From the NCBI RefSeq assembly GCF_036884845.1, contig NZ_CP145732.1, positions 4,898,001-4,962,000 on the forward strand: a stretch of 64,000 bases of DNA, in the 5' to 3' direction. The notes below the pieces were generated by a model. That model was not told where the DNA came from. It saw nothing but the letters and a program-made list of their open reading frames with translations, and ran no database searches. Positions 35,772 to 49,497 of this stretch are shown here, piece after piece. How positions within the stretch are numbered: position 1 is the first letter of the stretch; each line of letters begins with the position of its first letter. Position numbers and translations under genes: made by a program. Origin of the DNA: Pseudomonas sp. MAG733B (lineage in GTDB: Bacteria; Pseudomonadota; Gammaproteobacteria; Pseudomonadales; Pseudomonadaceae).

Positions 35772-38180
35772 TCAGTCGCGCGCCGGGGTTGGGGCCAGGA
35801 CTTCTCGCGAACCGTTGGTGTTCATGGACGTCACGACCCCGGCCATTTCCATGGCTTCGATCATGCGCGCGGCGCGGTTGTAGCCGATTTTCAGCTTGCG
35901 CTGGACAGCGGAAATGGAAGCACGACGGCTTTCCAGAACGAACTGCACCGCTTCATCGTACAGAGCGTCAGCCTCGGGATCATCACCGTCGCCACCACCG
36001 CTGCTGCCTTCAAAGCCACTACCGGCCTCTTCGACACCGTTGAGGATGTCGTCGTTGTACTCCGGCGCACCGCGCAGTTTCCAGGCCTCGACCACACGGT
36101 GAACCTCATCGTCGGACACGAAAGCACCGTGGACACGAATCGGCAGGCTGGTGCCCGGCGGCATGTAGAGCATGTCACCGTGGCCCAGCAGTTGTTCGGC
36201 GCCGCCCTGGTCGATGATGGTCCGCGAGTCGATCTTGCTCGATACCTGGAACGCCATGCGGGTCGGGATGTTGGCCTTGATCAGACCGGTGATCACGTCC
36301 ACCGATGGACGCTGGGTCGCGAGGATCAAGTGGATACCGGCCGCACGCGCCTTCTGGGCGATACGAGCGATCAGTTCTTCAACCTTCTTGCCGACGATCA
36401 TCATCATGTCGGCGAATTCATCGACGACCACCACGATGGTCGGCAGTTTTTGCAGCAGCGGTGCTTCGTCGTGGATGCTTTCGCGCTTGTACAGCGGATC
36501 GCTCAACGGCTCGCCAGCGTCCTGGGCTTCCTTGACCTTGGCGTTGAAGCCCGACAGGTTTCGCACGCCCATCTTCGCCATCAGCTTGTAGCGGCGCTCC
36601 ATCTCGGCAACGCTCCAGCGCAGGGCGTTGGCGGCGTCCTTCATGTCGGTAACCACCGGGCACAACAGGTGCGGAATGCCTTCGTAGATCGACAGTTCGA
36701 GCATTTTCGGGTCGATCATGATCAGCTTGGCGTCTTCCGGGCCGGACTTGAACAGGATCGACAGGATCATCGCGTTCACACCCACCGACTTACCGGAACC
36801 GGTGGTGCCGGCCACCAGCAAGTGCGGCATTTTCGCCAGGTCAGTGATGACCGGCTTGCCACCGATGTCGTGGCCCAGGGCCAGGGTGACCGGCGATTTG
36901 AAGTTGTCGTACTCAGGGGTCGACAGCACCTCGGAGAAGCGCACGATCTGCCGGTCTTCGTTAGGAATTTCGATACCGACCGTGGTCTTGCCCGGAATCA
37001 CTTCCACCACACGCACACTGGTCACGGCCAGGGAACGTGCCAGGTCTTTGGCCAGGTTGGAGATGCGGCTGACTTTTACGCCGGCCGCAGGCTGGATTTC
37101 GTAACGGGTAATCACCGGGCCCGGGTGAATCGAATCCACGGTGACTTCGACGCCGAATTCCTTGAGCTTGATTTCCAGCAAATGGCCAACCGCAGCCAGG
37201 GATTCAGGCGAATAATTGAGTTGTTTCTTTTCTGCCGGGTCGAGAATCGAGATCGGCGGCAAGGTGCCTTCCACAGCGCTGTCGACGAACAGCGGTGCCT
37301 GTTTCTCTTTTTCGACACGCTTGCTCGGCGCGGCGGGCTTGACCGGCGCCGGCGCAATAACCGGCGGCACCTGCTTCTCGCGCTCGGACATGTGCTTGCT
37401 CAGGGCCTGCTCACGTTCGATCAGGCGTTCCTTGACCTTGGCCTGTTCGCGTTTGTCGCTGACGGTCGGCGCGACCACGTCGTGCACACGATCGTCGACT
37501 TCACGCAATTGCGCGACCAGTTGCTTGCGTTCGGTACGGGCCGCCCACCAACGATTGGCGGCGCCCTGGAACAGTTCAAACAGGTCGAGGGTGATCTTGC
37601 CGGTGACGTCCATCACCTTGAACCACGACAGGTCGGTGAATACGGTCAGGCCGAACAGGAACAGAGCGATGAACAGCAACGTGCTGCCCTGAATGTTCAG
37701 CGCGTTTTTGGCCAGGTCGCCAAGGCTTTCGCCCAGTGCACCGCCAGCGCCAGCCGGCAGACCGGTCGCGGCATGGAAATGGATATGAGCCAGCGCAGCA
37801 CCGGACAGCACCAGGAACACCAGGCCGATCAAACGCCAGGAAAACAGCCAGCCGCTCCACTGCCAAGGCTCGTGGCGCTGACGGAAGATCTGATAAGCCT
37901 TGATCGCCAGCAACAACGGGAAGATATAGGCGAAGTAACCCAACACCATGAACAGGATATCGGCGCTGTAGGAGCCCGCCGGACCGCCGAAGTTCTGCAC
38001 GTCGTCGATCTTGCTGTTGTGGCTCCAACCCGGATCGTCCTTGCCATAGGTCAGCAAGGCCATCATCAGAAACAGGCACAACGCACCGATGGCGATCAAT
38101 GCACCTTCCTTGAGGCGGTAGTGCAAATGCTGGCGCCAGAGCGGAACGACTGTTTTGGGTGCTTCGGTGGATTTCTTCAA
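35772..38180 (-). CDS. ftsK: DNA translocase FtsK
   Basis: An 802-residue divisome-anchored DNA pump that clears the septum and activates XerCD at dif. Four membrane helices occupy about residues 25-200, a charged linker follows, then the motor with Walker [15 protein letters not shown], Walker [13 protein letters not shown] and the C-terminal KOPS-reading gamma domain ([20 protein letters not shown]). The initiator is TTG at 38178-38180, with AGGAAAAG upstream. LolA follows, as is common in Pseudomonas. Confidence 0.96.
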   Translation of the reverse strand: MKKSTEAPKTVVPLWRQHLHYRLKEGALIAIGALCLFLMMALLTYGKDDPGWSHNSKIDDVQNFGGPAGSYSADILFMVLGYFAYIFPLLLAIKAYQIFRQRHEPWQWSGWLFSWRLIGLVFLVLSGAALAHIHFHAATGLPAGAGGALGESLGDLAKNALNIQGSTLLFIALFLFGLTVFTDLSWFKVMDVTGKITLDLFELFQGAANRWWAARTERKQLVAQLREVDDRVHDVVAPTVSDKREQAKVKERLIEREQALSKHMSEREKQVPPVIAPAPVKPAAPSKRVEKEKQAPLFVDSAVEGTLPPISILDPAEKKQLNYSPESLAAVGHLLEIKLKEFGVEVTVDSIHPGPVITRYEIQPAAGVKVSRISNLAKDLARSLAVTSVRVVEVIPGKTTVGIEIPNEDRQIVRFSEVLSTPEYDNFKSPVTLALGHDIGGKPVITDLAKMPHLLVAGTTGSGKSVGVNAMILSILFKSGPEDAKLIMIDPKMLELSIYEGIPHLLCPVVTDMKDAANALRWSVAEMERRYKLMAKMGVRNLSGFNAKVKEAQDAGEPLSDPLYKRESIHDEAPLLQKLPTIVVVVDEFADMMMIVGKKVEELIARIAQKARAAGIHLILATQRPSVDVITGLIKANIPTRMAFQVSSKIDSRTIIDQGGAEQLLGHGDMLYMPPGTSLPIRVHGAFVSDDEVHRVVEAWKLRGAPEYNDDILNGVEEAGSGFEGSSGGGDGDDPEADALYDEAVQFVLESRRASISAVQRKLKIGYNRAARMIEAMEMAGVVTSMNTNGSREVLAPTPARD

Positions 38181-38438
38181 AACGCTACTTTTCCTGCGCC
38201 CAAGGCGCGTCCATCTGATGAATGTCTTTAAAAAAACGGCAAAAAACTGCCCAATCCAGGCAGGTAAAAAAGTTAACAGGCCTAACTGGTACTACTTTTA
38301 ACACTGCGCCCCGGTTTTTATAAACACGAAGCGCATCGCTTATTTTGTTACAAACACTGTTACAGCCAGGCATTGTACGGGTTTGCTCATCCAATGCCAT
38401 GCTGGCAACACTTGTATGCAGCATAGTCAAAAGCACAT

Positions 38439-38464
38439 TGCATGCGACTCAATTTGAGCATGCA
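38439..38464. promoter_or_regulatory. Palindrome in the ftsK-trxB divergent leader
   Basis: TGCATG and CATGCA flank the perfect inner palindrome CTCAATTTGAG. The element lies 36 bases before trxB, close to where its promoter should be. It could be an operator for trxB or ftsK. The rest of the 319-base gap (38181-38499) is AT-rich and shows no gene. Confidence 0.4.
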
Positions 38465-38490
38465 TTCTCTTTTGTGACAAAGGCTTATGA

Positions 38491-39459
<969 letters not shown>

Positions 39460-39469
39460 CGGCACACTG

Positions 39470-39494
39470 GGTGGCGAGCCTCACGCTCGCCACC
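39470..39494. terminator. Hairpin after trxB
   Basis: GGTGGCGAGC and its complement form a perfect 10-base stem with a five-base loop (CTCAC), starting about ten bases after the trxB stop. No T-tract follows, so it is more likely an mRNA-stabilising or weak pause hairpin than a full terminator. Confidence 0.5.
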
Positions 39495-39522
39495 GCCCTT
39501 CCCTTCTGCAAGCCCGGACGCC

Positions 39523-40203
39523 ATGCTGACTTGGTTACAACGCAACTCCCTGACTTTCCCACCGCTGGAAAAAGCCATGCGCGACCCCAACGGCCTGTTG
39601 GCCGCCGGCGGCGACCTGTCTGCCGATCGGTTGATTCAGGCCTACCGCCACGGTTGCTTTCCATGGTTCTCGGAAGGCCAGCCGATTCTCTGGTGGTCGC
39701 CGGACCCGCGCACCGTACTGTTTCCCGACGAACTGCATGTGTCCCGCAGCCTGAACAAATTGCTGCGCCAGCAACGCTATCAAGTGACCTTCGATCAGGA
39801 TTTTGCCGCGGTCATCAGCGCCTGCGCTGCCCCTCGGGAATACGCCGACGGCACCTGGATCACCGAAGCCATGCAGAACGCCTACCTGCAACTGCACAAA
39901 CGCGGTTACGCACATTCGGTGGAAGTCTGGGATCAGGGCACGCTCGTCGGCGGGTTGTATGGCCTGGCGATGGGGCGGCTGTTTTTCGGCGAGTCCATGT
40001 TCAGCCGCGCCGACAACGCCTCCAAATATGGCTTTGCCACCTTGGTGCGACATCTGAAAGACTCAGGCTTTGTCCTGATCGACTGCCAGATGCCCACCGA
40101 CCATCTGCACAGCCTGGGCGCCCGGGCGATCCCGCGCAGCGCATTCGCCGGTTATCTGTCGCAATATCTGGATCAACCCAGCCGCGCAACCTGGGTTTGC
40201 TGA
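39523..40203 (+). CDS. aat: Leucyl/phenylalanyl-tRNA--protein transferase
   Basis: A 226-residue enzyme that adds Leu or Phe to proteins with N-terminal Arg or Lys, marking them for ClpS-ClpAP. Family segments are [30 protein letters not shown] and [13 protein letters not shown]. It begins a partner block with bpt (next gene) and, slightly downstream, clpA and clpS, so the N-degron pathway is clustered here. Confidence 0.95.
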   Translation: MLTWLQRNSLTFPPLEKAMRDPNGLLAAGGDLSADRLIQAYRHGCFPWFSEGQPILWWSPDPRTVLFPDELHVSRSLNKLLRQQRYQVTFDQDFAAVISACAAPREYADGTWITEAMQNAYLQLHKRGYAHSVEVWDQGTLVGGLYGLAMGRLFFGESMFSRADNASKYGFATLVRHLKDSGFVLIDCQMPTDHLHSLGARAIPRSAFAGYLSQYLDQPSRATWVC

Positions 40204-40260
40204 GCGACTTTTGCGCGCGTGGCTTACACTTAATCGAAAGCATTATCCCGAGGGTTGATC

Positions 40261-40968
40261 ATGACCGAGTTGGCGCGTTTGAAGTTCTATGCCACTCAGC
40301 CCCACTCTTGCAGCTATCTGCCTGAGGAGCAGGCCACGACCCTGTTCCTAGACCCTAGCCAGCCCATGGATGTGCATGTCTATGCAGACTTGTCGGAAAT
40401 GGGTTTTCGTCGCAGTGGCGACCACTTGTATCGCCCCCATTGCCAGAACTGCAATGCGTGCGTGCCGGCGCGCATTCCTGTAGCCCAATTCACGCCCAAC
40501 CGTCAGCAGAAGCGTATTTTCAAGCGTAACGCCGACTTGCAGGTGCGCCCGGCCAAGCCAGGTTTCAGCGAAGAGTATTTCGACCTTTATCAGCGTTACA
40601 TCGAAGAGCGGCATGCCGATGGCGACATGTACCCGCCCAGCCGCGATCAGTTTTCGACCTTCCTGGTACGTGACCTGCCGTTCTCACGGTTCTACGAATT
40701 CCGTCTCGACGGACGGTTGCTGGCGATCGCCGTCACCGACCTTCTGCCCAACGGCCTGTCGGCGGTCTACACCTTCTACGAGCCCGCCGAAGAACGACGC
40801 AGCCTGGGGCGTTACGCCATCCTCTGGCAAATCGCCGAGGCCCGGCGCTTGGGGCTGGACGCGGTGTACCTGGGCTACTGGATCAAAAACTGCAAAAAAA
40901 TGAGTTACAAGACCCAATATCGCCCCATCGAGCTGCTGGTTAACCAGCGCTGGGTCGTTCTGAACTAG
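40261..40968 (+). CDS. bpt: Aspartate/glutamate leucyltransferase
   Basis: A 235-residue transferase that leucylates proteins with N-terminal Asp or Glu, feeding them to the ClpS-ClpAP N-degron pathway. The cysteine cluster [15 protein letters not shown] and the GxxxAxxxRR-like core DRxLGRYAIL-like segment ([20 protein letters not shown]) match the family. ATG at 40261 has CGAGGG upstream; an earlier in-frame ATG is not chosen. Confidence 0.94.
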   Translation: MTELARLKFYATQPHSCSYLPEEQATTLFLDPSQPMDVHVYADLSEMGFRRSGDHLYRPHCQNCNACVPARIPVAQFTPNRQQKRIFKRNADLQVRPAKPGFSEEYFDLYQRYIEERHADGDMYPPSRDQFSTFLVRDLPFSRFYEFRLDGRLLAIAVTDLLPNGLSAVYTFYEPAEERRSLGRYAILWQIAEARRLGLDAVYLGYWIKNCKKMSYKTQYRPIELLVNQRWVVLN

Positions 40969-41080
40969 AGCACACCCTTAAACCCCTTGGCTTGACCCCC
41001 ACTTTTCGGGCACAATGCACGCCGCTTTTGCCTGGCGCAGTTGCACCGGGCCATTCACTGGACACCGAGGGCTTTACTGC

Positions 41081-41299
41081 ATGTCGAAAGAAGACAGCTT
41101 CGAAATGGAAGGCACTGTCGTCGACACCCTGCCCAACACCATGTTTCGCGTGGAGTTGGAAAATGGGCACGTCGTAACCGCGCATATTTCCGGCAAGATG
41201 CGCAAGAACTACATCCGTATTCTTACCGGTGACAAAGTGCGCGTCGAGCTGACGCCCTATGACTTGAGCAAAGGGCGCATCACTTACCGCGCTCGCTAA
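41081..41299 (+). CDS. infA: Translation initiation factor IF-1
   Basis: A 72-residue OB-fold factor that binds the ribosomal A site during initiation. The start [20 protein letters not shown] and the RNA-binding [11 protein letters not shown] are characteristic. The gene is followed 15 bases later by a strong intrinsic terminator. A TTGACC at about 40993 may be part of its promoter, but no convincing -10 element was found. Confidence 0.97.
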
Positions 41300-41313
41300 T
41301 CAAGTCAATACAA

Positions 41314-41341
41314 AACGCCCGGCATAATGCCGGGCGTTTTT
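41314..41341 (+). terminator. Intrinsic terminator of infA
   Basis: The hairpin AACGCCCGGCATAATGCCGG is completed by GCGTTTTTG; a 7-base GC-rich stem is followed by five Ts. Confidence 0.92.
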
Positions 41342-41375
41342 GTTTGCCTGCGATTTACCTGCCGAACTCGGACAA

Positions 41376-41464
41376 TGTGGGAGCGGGCTTGCTCGCGAAG
41401 GCGATCTGTCTGACACAGGGATGCTGGACCCACCGACGCTTTCGCGAGCAAGCCCGCTCCCACA
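41376..41464. repeat. REPIN, GTGGGAGCGGGCTTGCTCGCGAA type
   Basis: Arms TGTGGGAGCGGGCTTGCTCG and complement, placed between the two terminators of the convergent infA and clpA genes. Confidence 0.92.
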
Positions 41465-41490
41465 CTGGATTTGTGTATGACCTGCAGACA

Positions 41491-41520
41491 GCAAAAAGGC
41501 GCCAATCGGCGCCTTTTTGC
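41491..41520 (-). terminator. Intrinsic terminator of clpA
   Basis: AAAAAGGCGCC-AATC-GGCGCCTTTTT is a symmetric hairpin with an A-tract and T-tract, so it could work in either direction. It lies 18 bases past the clpA stop on the minus strand. Confidence 0.9.
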
Positions 41521-41537
41521 TGTACTGCGGTTTAACG

Positions 41538-43808
41538 TCAGGCCATTTCAGCCGTGGTCTCGAACTCGAAGGTCAGCTCGCCGTCCTTGATGTCGATGTG
41601 TACCACACCGCCATGTTCGGCCAGTTCGCCAAAGAGAATCTCCTCCGCCAGTGGACGCTTGATCTTGTCCTGGATCAGGCGAGCCATAGGTCGAGCACCC
41701 ATTGCCGAGTCGTAACCACCGGCCGCCAGCCAGCTGCGAGCCGCATCGGTGACTTCCAGCAACACACGCTTGTCTTCCAGCTGCGCCTGAAGCTCGGTAA
41801 GGAACTTGTCCACCACACTTTTGATGACCTCATGGCTGAGGCGACCAAACTGGATAATGGTGTCCAGACGGTTGCGGAACTCCGGCGTGAAGCTCTTCTT
41901 GATCACTTCCATCGCATCGGACGAGTGGTCCTGATGGGTGAAACCGATCGACGCACGCGCTGCGGTTTCGGCACCGGCGTTGGTCGTCATGATGACGATC
42001 ACGTTACGGAAGTCCGCTTTACGCCCGTTGTTATCGGTTAGCGTACCGTGGTCCATGACCTGCAACAGCAGGTTGAAGACTTCCGGATGCGCCTTCTCGA
42101 TTTCATCGAGCAACAGCACGCAGTGAGGCTGCTTGGTGATGGCTTCGGTCAGCAGACCGCCCTGATCGAACCCGACATAGCCCGGAGGTGCACCGATCAG
42201 ACGCGATACGGTGTGGCGCTCCATGTACTCGGACATGTCGAAGCGAATCAGCTCGACGCCCAACGCCTTGGCCAACTGACGCGCCGCTTCGGTTTTACCG
42301 ACACCGGTAGGCCCGGCGAACAGGAACGAACCGACAGGCTTGTCAGGCGACTTGAGGCCGGCGCGGGACAGCTTGATCGCGGTTGCCAACGAGTCGATCG
42401 CCGCATCCTGACCAAACACTGTCAGCTTCAAATCACGCTCAAGGTTACGCAGCAGTTCTTTGTCGGAACTGGTGACGTGCTTTGGCGGAATCCGCGCGAT
42501 TTTCGCGACGATGTCCTCGACTTGCGGCACTTCGATGCGCTTCACACGCTTCTCGACCGGTTGCAAGCGCTGGTAGGCACCCGCTTCGTCGATGACGTCG
42601 ATGGCCTTGTCCGGCATGTGACGGTCATTGATGTAACGCGAAGCCAGTTCGGCAGCCGCGCGCAGGGCTTCATCACTGTATTCAATATTGTGATGGCTCT
42701 CGAAACGCCCCTTCAGGCCGCGCAGAATACCAATGGTGTCCTCCACCGAAGGCTCCGACACATCGACCTTCTGGAAGCGTCGTGCCAAGGCACGGTCCTT
42801 CTCGAAGATCCCGCGGAACTCCTGGAAGGTGGTCGAGCCGATGCAACGGATATCACCGGACGACAGCAGCGGCTTGAGCAGGTTCGAGGCATCCATGACG
42901 CCACCCGACGCTGCACCCGCACCGATGATGGTGTGGATTTCGTCGATGAACAGGATCGCCTGCGGACGTTTTTTTAGTTCATTGAGCAACGCCTTGAAGC
43001 GTTTCTCGAAATCACCGCGATATTTGGTCCCGGCCAGCAAGGCTCCCAGATCGAGGGAATACACCACGCTGTTGGCCAGCAGGTCCGGCACCTGGTTGTC
43101 GACAATACGCTTGGCCAGGCCTTCGGCAATCGCGGTTTTACCCACGCCCGCCTCGCCCACCAGCAACGGATTGTTTTTGCGACGACGCGCCAGGATCTGG
43201 GCGACGCGCTCGACTTCCAGCTCACGACCTACCAACGGATCGATACGACCCTGGCGCGCGAGTTCGTTAAGGTTGCTGGCATAAGCATCCAGCGGATTGC
43301 CTGAAGAAGAAGACTCACCGCCCTCGTCATCCTGCATATCTTGCTCACCTTCAGAGTGATCGCCGTGCCCTGGCACCTTGGAGATGCCGTGGGCGATGTA
43401 GTTGACGACATCGATACGCGCAACGCTCTGCTGTTTCAGCAGGAACACTGCCTGACTCTCTTGCTCACTGAAGATCGCGACCAGCACGTTGGCGCCAGTC
43501 ACTTCGCGTTTGCCCGAGCTCTGTACGTGAAACACAGCACGTTGCAGGACACGCTGGAAGCCCAGGGTTGGCTGGGTTTCGCGATCCTCGTCATGGACGG
43601 GGATCAATGGCGTGGTGGAGTCGATGAACTCCTGCAGGTCATGCTTGAGTTTGTCGAGGTTTGCACCGCACGCACGCAAAACGGTGGCGGCAGCCTCATT
43701 GTCCAATAGGGCCAGCAGAAGGTGTTCGACGGTCATGAATTCATGACGCTTCGAACGAGCCTCCTTGAAGGCAAGATTGAGGGTGACTTCGAGCTCGCGG
43801 TTTAACAT
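41538..43808 (-). CDS. clpA: ATP-dependent protease ATP-binding subunit ClpA
   Basis: A 756-residue AAA+ unfoldase that feeds ClpP. The N-terminal Clp N domain (residues 1-145) binds ClpS; the two ATPase rings show Walker A sequences GEAGVGKTAIAEGL and GPTGVGKTEAARQL. The C-terminus includes VPGHG-free, low-complexity linker residues near 150-165 (EGEQDMQDDEGGESSSSG). clpS lies 30 bases upstream on the same strand, as in most gamma-proteobacteria. Confidence 0.97.
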   Translation of the reverse strand: MLNRELEVTLNLAFKEARSKRHEFMTVEHLLLALLDNEAAATVLRACGANLDKLKHDLQEFIDSTTPLIPVHDEDRETQPTLGFQRVLQRAVFHVQSSGKREVTGANVLVAIFSEQESQAVFLLKQQSVARIDVVNYIAHGISKVPGHGDHSEGEQDMQDDEGGESSSSGNPLDAYASNLNELARQGRIDPLVGRELEVERVAQILARRRKNNPLLVGEAGVGKTAIAEGLAKRIVDNQVPDLLANSVVYSLDLGALLAGTKYRGDFEKRFKALLNELKKRPQAILFIDEIHTIIGAGAASGGVMDASNLLKPLLSSGDIRCIGSTTFQEFRGIFEKDRALARRFQKVDVSEPSVEDTIGILRGLKGRFESHHNIEYSDEALRAAAELASRYINDRHMPDKAIDVIDEAGAYQRLQPVEKRVKRIEVPQVEDIVAKIARIPPKHVTSSDKELLRNLERDLKLTVFGQDAAIDSLATAIKLSRAGLKSPDKPVGSFLFAGPTGVGKTEAARQLAKALGVELIRFDMSEYMERHTVSRLIGAPPGYVGFDQGGLLTEAITKQPHCVLLLDEIEKAHPEVFNLLLQVMDHGTLTDNNGRKADFRNVIVIMTTNAGAETAARASIGFTHQDHSSDAMEVIKKSFTPEFRNRLDTIIQFGRLSHEVIKSVVDKFLTELQAQLEDKRVLLEVTDAARSWLAAGGYDSAMGARPMARLIQDKIKRPLAEEILFGELAEHGGVVHIDIKDGELTFEFETTAEMA

Positions 43809-43838
43809 AGCTTCACCTCATACCCAAGTGTCCGGCGA

Positions 43839-44222
43839 TTAACCGTCCTTCTCGATTTCACAGAGTAGCGGATGCTGGCTTTCCCTGGCGTACTGGTTGA
43901 CCTGCATGGCCTTGGTCTCGGCGATGTCGCGGGTAAACACTCCACATACTGCCCGTCCTTCTGTATGGACGGCCAGCATGACCTTGGTCGCCAGCTCGCG
44001 ATTCAGGTTAAAAAACACCTCGAGCACTTCGACGACGAAATCCATCGGTGTGTAGTCATCATTAAACAAAACCACCTTGTACATCGGCGGCGCCTGTAAA
44101 GCAGGCTTGGCCTCCTGAACAGCAATGCCTGCGGAATCGTCGTCGTGTTCCTCCGGGCGATCTTTCTGGAGAGTCGGGCGATCCTGATTGAATGTTAGTC
44201 GAATCTGGCTGATTGCATGCAT
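43839..44222 (-). CDS. clpS: ATP-dependent Clp protease adaptor ClpS
   Basis: A 127-residue adaptor that delivers proteins with N-terminal Leu, Phe, Tyr or Trp to ClpAP. The substrate pocket motif [18 protein letters not shown] is intact, and the N-terminal extension needed for ClpA engagement is about 45 residues. It lies 30 bases upstream of clpA; Aat and Bpt, which create the N-terminal Leu or Phe, are encoded nearby. The start at 44222 could in principle be shorter. Confidence 0.94.
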   Translation of the reverse strand: MHAISQIRLTFNQDRPTLQKDRPEEHDDDSAGIAVQEAKPALQAPPMYKVVLFNDDYTPMDFVVEVLEVFFNLNRELATKVMLAVHTEGRAVCGVFTRDIAETKAMQVNQYARESQHPLLCEIEKDG

Positions 44223-44446
44223 GGAAAGAAAGGTTCGTCAGTTGTGCAAATACAGTGGTGGGGGCGGCCTTGGAGGATTTCAACTCCGACTGCCTGGTCA
44301 CCTTGACTATCGGCAAAACGGTGTTACAACCAATAGAGCCCACAGTGGGTAAAAAAGGTCCGCGGAGTCAACTTTTTTCGAAGAAGTGACTGCGGATGAA
44401 CTGGATGATACTCCAGTGATGGAGTCTGTTGCAGAGGGATATGGGT

Positions 44447-44737
44447 ATGTCAGGCGACAAGAAGACAGCGCCGGTCAAAGGCACTGTGAAAGGGAAGGTC
44501 AAATGGTTCAACAATGCAAAGGGTTACGGTTTTATCAACGAGGATGACAAAAGCGAAGACCTCTTCGCCCATTACTCGGCCATACAAATGGAAGGCTATA
44601 GAACCTTGAAAGCCGGGCAAGCCGTCGTCTTTGACATTATTCAAGGACCCAAAGGCTTGCACGCCGTCAACATCGGCGACCCAGCCGCTACAGCGAACAA
44701 CACTACAGTCGCCATGCAACAGACCGAGAAGGTTTAA
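44447..44737 (+). CDS. cspD: Cold-shock-domain protein CspD
   Basis: A 96-residue nucleic-acid-binding protein with a single cold-shock domain: GKVKWFNNAKGYGFINEDD contains both RNP motifs (KGYGFIN and LFAHYSAI). The residues IQMEGYRTLKAGQ match CspD-type proteins, which inhibit replication in slow growth. An N-terminal basic extension of about 17 residues (MSGDKKTAPVKGTVKGKVKW) precedes the domain, longer than I recall for other Pseudomonas CspD. ATG at 44447 has AGGG at proper distance; an ATG at 44441 is too close to it. Confidence 0.9.
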   Translation: MSGDKKTAPVKGTVKGKVKWFNNAKGYGFINEDDKSEDLFAHYSAIQMEGYRTLKAGQAVVFDIIQGPKGLHAVNIGDPAATANNTTVAMQQTEKV

Positions 44738-44761
44738 CACCGCACCGTCATCCAGTCATAA

Positions 44762-44801
44762 AAAAACCGCCCGATTCAATCGCTTGAATCGGGCGGTTTT
44801 T
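44762..44801. terminator. Bidirectional intrinsic terminator between cspD and icd
   Basis: AAAAACCGCCCGATTCAA and its complement form a 17-base stem with a short loop, flanked by A and T tracts on either side. It is 25 bases after cspD and 18 bases after the icd stop on the other strand. Confidence 0.93.
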
Positions 44802-44819
44802 GTCATGCCTGCTGTTCGC

Positions 44820-46076
44820 TTACATGTGCGAGATCAGCGCATCGCCGAAGCCTGAAGACGAAACCAGCTTGGCGCCATCCATCAAGCGCTCGAAGTCATA
44901 GGTCACGGTCTTCGCGGAGATCGCGCCGTTGGTGCCCTTGATGATCAGGTCGGCCGCTTCGGTCCAGCCCATGTGGCGCAGCATCATTTCAGCGGACAGG
45001 ATCAACGAACCCGGGTTGACCTGGTCCTTGCCGGCGTACTTCGGTGCAGTACCGTGGGTGGCTTCGAACATGGCGACGGTGTCGGACAGGTTGGCACCTG
45101 GCGCAATACCGATACCGCCCACTTCTGCCGCGAGGGCATCGGAGAGGTAGTCGCCATTGAGGTTCAGCGTTGCGATCACATCGTACTCGGCCGGACGCAG
45201 CAGGATCTGCTGGAGCATGGCGTCGGCGATGGCATCCTTGACGACAACGTTCTTGCCGGTTTTCGGGTTCTTGAACTGCATCCACGGACCACCGTCGAGC
45301 AGGGTCGCGCCGAACTCTTCTGCCGCCACTTCGTAGGCCCATTCCTTGAAGGCGCCTTCGGTGAACTTCATGATGTTGCCTTTGTGCACGATGGTCAGCG
45401 AATCGCGATCGTTGTCGACCACATATTGCAGGGCCTTGCGCGCCAGACGCTTGGTGCCTTGCAGGGAAACCGGCTTGACGCCGATACCGCAGTTTTCGTC
45501 GAAACGGATCTTGGTAACGCCCATTTCTTCTTTAAGGAATTTGATGACCTTTGTCGCTTCCGGCGTACCGGCCTTCCACTCGATGCCGGCGTAGATGTCT
45601 TCGGAGTTCTCGCGGAAGATCGTCATATCGACGTCGCCTGGCTTCTTGACCGGACTCGGCACGCCTTCGAACCAACGTACCGGACGCAGGCAGACATACA
45701 GGTCGAGTTGCTGGCGCAGCGCTACGTTGAGGGAACGGATACCGCCGCCGACCGGCGTGGTCAACGGGCCCTTGATGGAAACCACGTAATCCTTGACTGC
45801 GTCCAGGGTTTCCTGAGGCAGCCAGGTGTCCTGATCGTAAACCTGAGTCGCTTTTTCCCCGGCGTACACTTCCATCCAGGAAATCTTGCGCTCGCCGCCG
45901 TAAGCCTTTTTCACAGCAGCATCGACAACCTTGATCATGACCGGACTGATGTCGACACCAATGCCGTCGCCTTCGATGAAGGGAATGATCGGGTTATTAG
46001 GAACATTGAGAGAATGGTCTGCATTGACGGTGATTTTGTCGCCGACGGCTGGAACCTGAATCTTCTTGTAACCCAT
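44820..46076 (-). CDS. icd: NADP-dependent isocitrate dehydrogenase (homodimeric)
   Basis: A 418-residue TCA-cycle enzyme converting isocitrate to 2-oxoglutarate and CO2. The substrate and regulatory-serine segment [20 protein letters not shown] is present, so control by AceK phosphorylation is possible. The ATG at 46074-46076 ([14 protein letters not shown]) has GGAG upstream. A second, monomeric isocitrate dehydrogenase is divergently encoded 493 bases away, and isocitrate lyase is at 55908. Confidence 0.97.
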   Translation of the reverse strand: MGYKKIQVPAVGDKITVNADHSLNVPNNPIIPFIEGDGIGVDISPVMIKVVDAAVKKAYGGERKISWMEVYAGEKATQVYDQDTWLPQETLDAVKDYVVSIKGPLTTPVGGGIRSLNVALRQQLDLYVCLRPVRWFEGVPSPVKKPGDVDMTIFRENSEDIYAGIEWKAGTPEATKVIKFLKEEMGVTKIRFDENCGIGVKPVSLQGTKRLARKALQYVVDNDRDSLTIVHKGNIMKFTEGAFKEWAYEVAAEEFGATLLDGGPWMQFKNPKTGKNVVVKDAIADAMLQQILLRPAEYDVIATLNLNGDYLSDALAAEVGGIGIAPGANLSDTVAMFEATHGTAPKYAGKDQVNPGSLILSAEMMLRHMGWTEAADLIIKGTNGAISAKTVTYDFERLMDGAKLVSSSGFGDALISHM

Positions 46077-48795
<2,719 letters not shown>

Positions 48796-48813
48796 GGTTG
48801 TAAGGAAACATCA

Positions 48814-48842
48814 CAAACCCCGGCCCTGTGCCGGGTTTTGTG
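48814..48842 (+). terminator. Intrinsic terminator of idh
   Basis: ACAAACCCCGGCCCTGTG followed by CCGGGTTTTGTG gives a GC-rich stem flanked by T-rich sequence, about 20 bases after the stop codon. Confidence 0.8.
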
Positions 48843-48866
48843 TTTTCAGACCTTACACAAATCTCA

Positions 48867-48956
48867 TGTGGGAGCGGGCTTGCTCGCGAATGCAGTTTAT
48901 CATTCAGCATCTTTGTTGGCTGACACGCCGCATTCGCGAGCAAGCCCGCTCCCACA
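48867..48956. repeat. REPIN, GTGGGAGCGGGCTTGCTCGCGAA type
   Basis: Arms TGTGGGAGCGGGCTTGCTCG and complement, placed between the idh terminator and nudJ. Confidence 0.92.
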
Positions 48957-48991
48957 CTGATCGCATTTCAATTTCAGAATTGAGGAATTTT

Positions 48992-49438
48992 ATGGACTGG
49001 AAACCCCACATCACCGTCGCCACCATCGTCGAAGACAACGGCCGCTTCCTGATGGTCGAAGAGCACAAGGCCGGTCGCAACGTACTCAATCAGCCCGCCG
49101 GTCATCTCGACCCGAATGAAACCCTGACCGAAGCCGCGGTCCGCGAAACCCTCGAAGAAACCGGCTGGGACGTAGAACCCACCGGCGTACTGGGCATTTA
49201 CCTCTATACCGCCCCGAGCAACGGCGTGACCTACCAACGGGTCTGCTTCATCGCCAAACCGCTGAAACATCATCCGGATTATCAGCTGGACGACGGTATC
49301 GTCGGCGCCAAGTGGTTGACCCGCGACGAATTAATCGAGCAGCGCGACAACTGGCGCAGCGAGTTGATCATCCGTTGCATCGACGACTACCTGGCCGGCA
49401 ATCACTTCGGCCTCGAATTGATCCGTCCTTCTCTTTAG
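48992..49438 (+). CDS. nudJ: Nudix phosphatase NudJ
   Basis: A 148-residue Nudix hydrolase. The Nudix box reads GHLDPNETLTEAAVRETLEE followed by TGW, with all metal-binding glutamates. E. coli NudJ removes phosphate from HMP-pyrophosphate and some nucleotides. The ATG at 48992 has TGAGGA upstream. The order nudJ-mnmA-hflD-purB is the same as in E. coli. Confidence 0.93.
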   Translation: MDWKPHITVATIVEDNGRFLMVEEHKAGRNVLNQPAGHLDPNETLTEAAVRETLEETGWDVEPTGVLGIYLYTAPSNGVTYQRVCFIAKPLKHHPDYQLDDGIVGAKWLTRDELIEQRDNWRSELIIRCIDDYLAGNHFGLELIRPSL

Positions 49439-49497
49439 CCTTGTGCGCTTCAGCCTGCTAGAATCGCGTCCTTTTTCAAGACACTCATTGAATCCCT

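Noticed and set aside
35547..38231. 894-codon open frame antisense to ftsK
   Set aside because: Shadow of FtsK coding bias; no ribosome site or recognisable domains.
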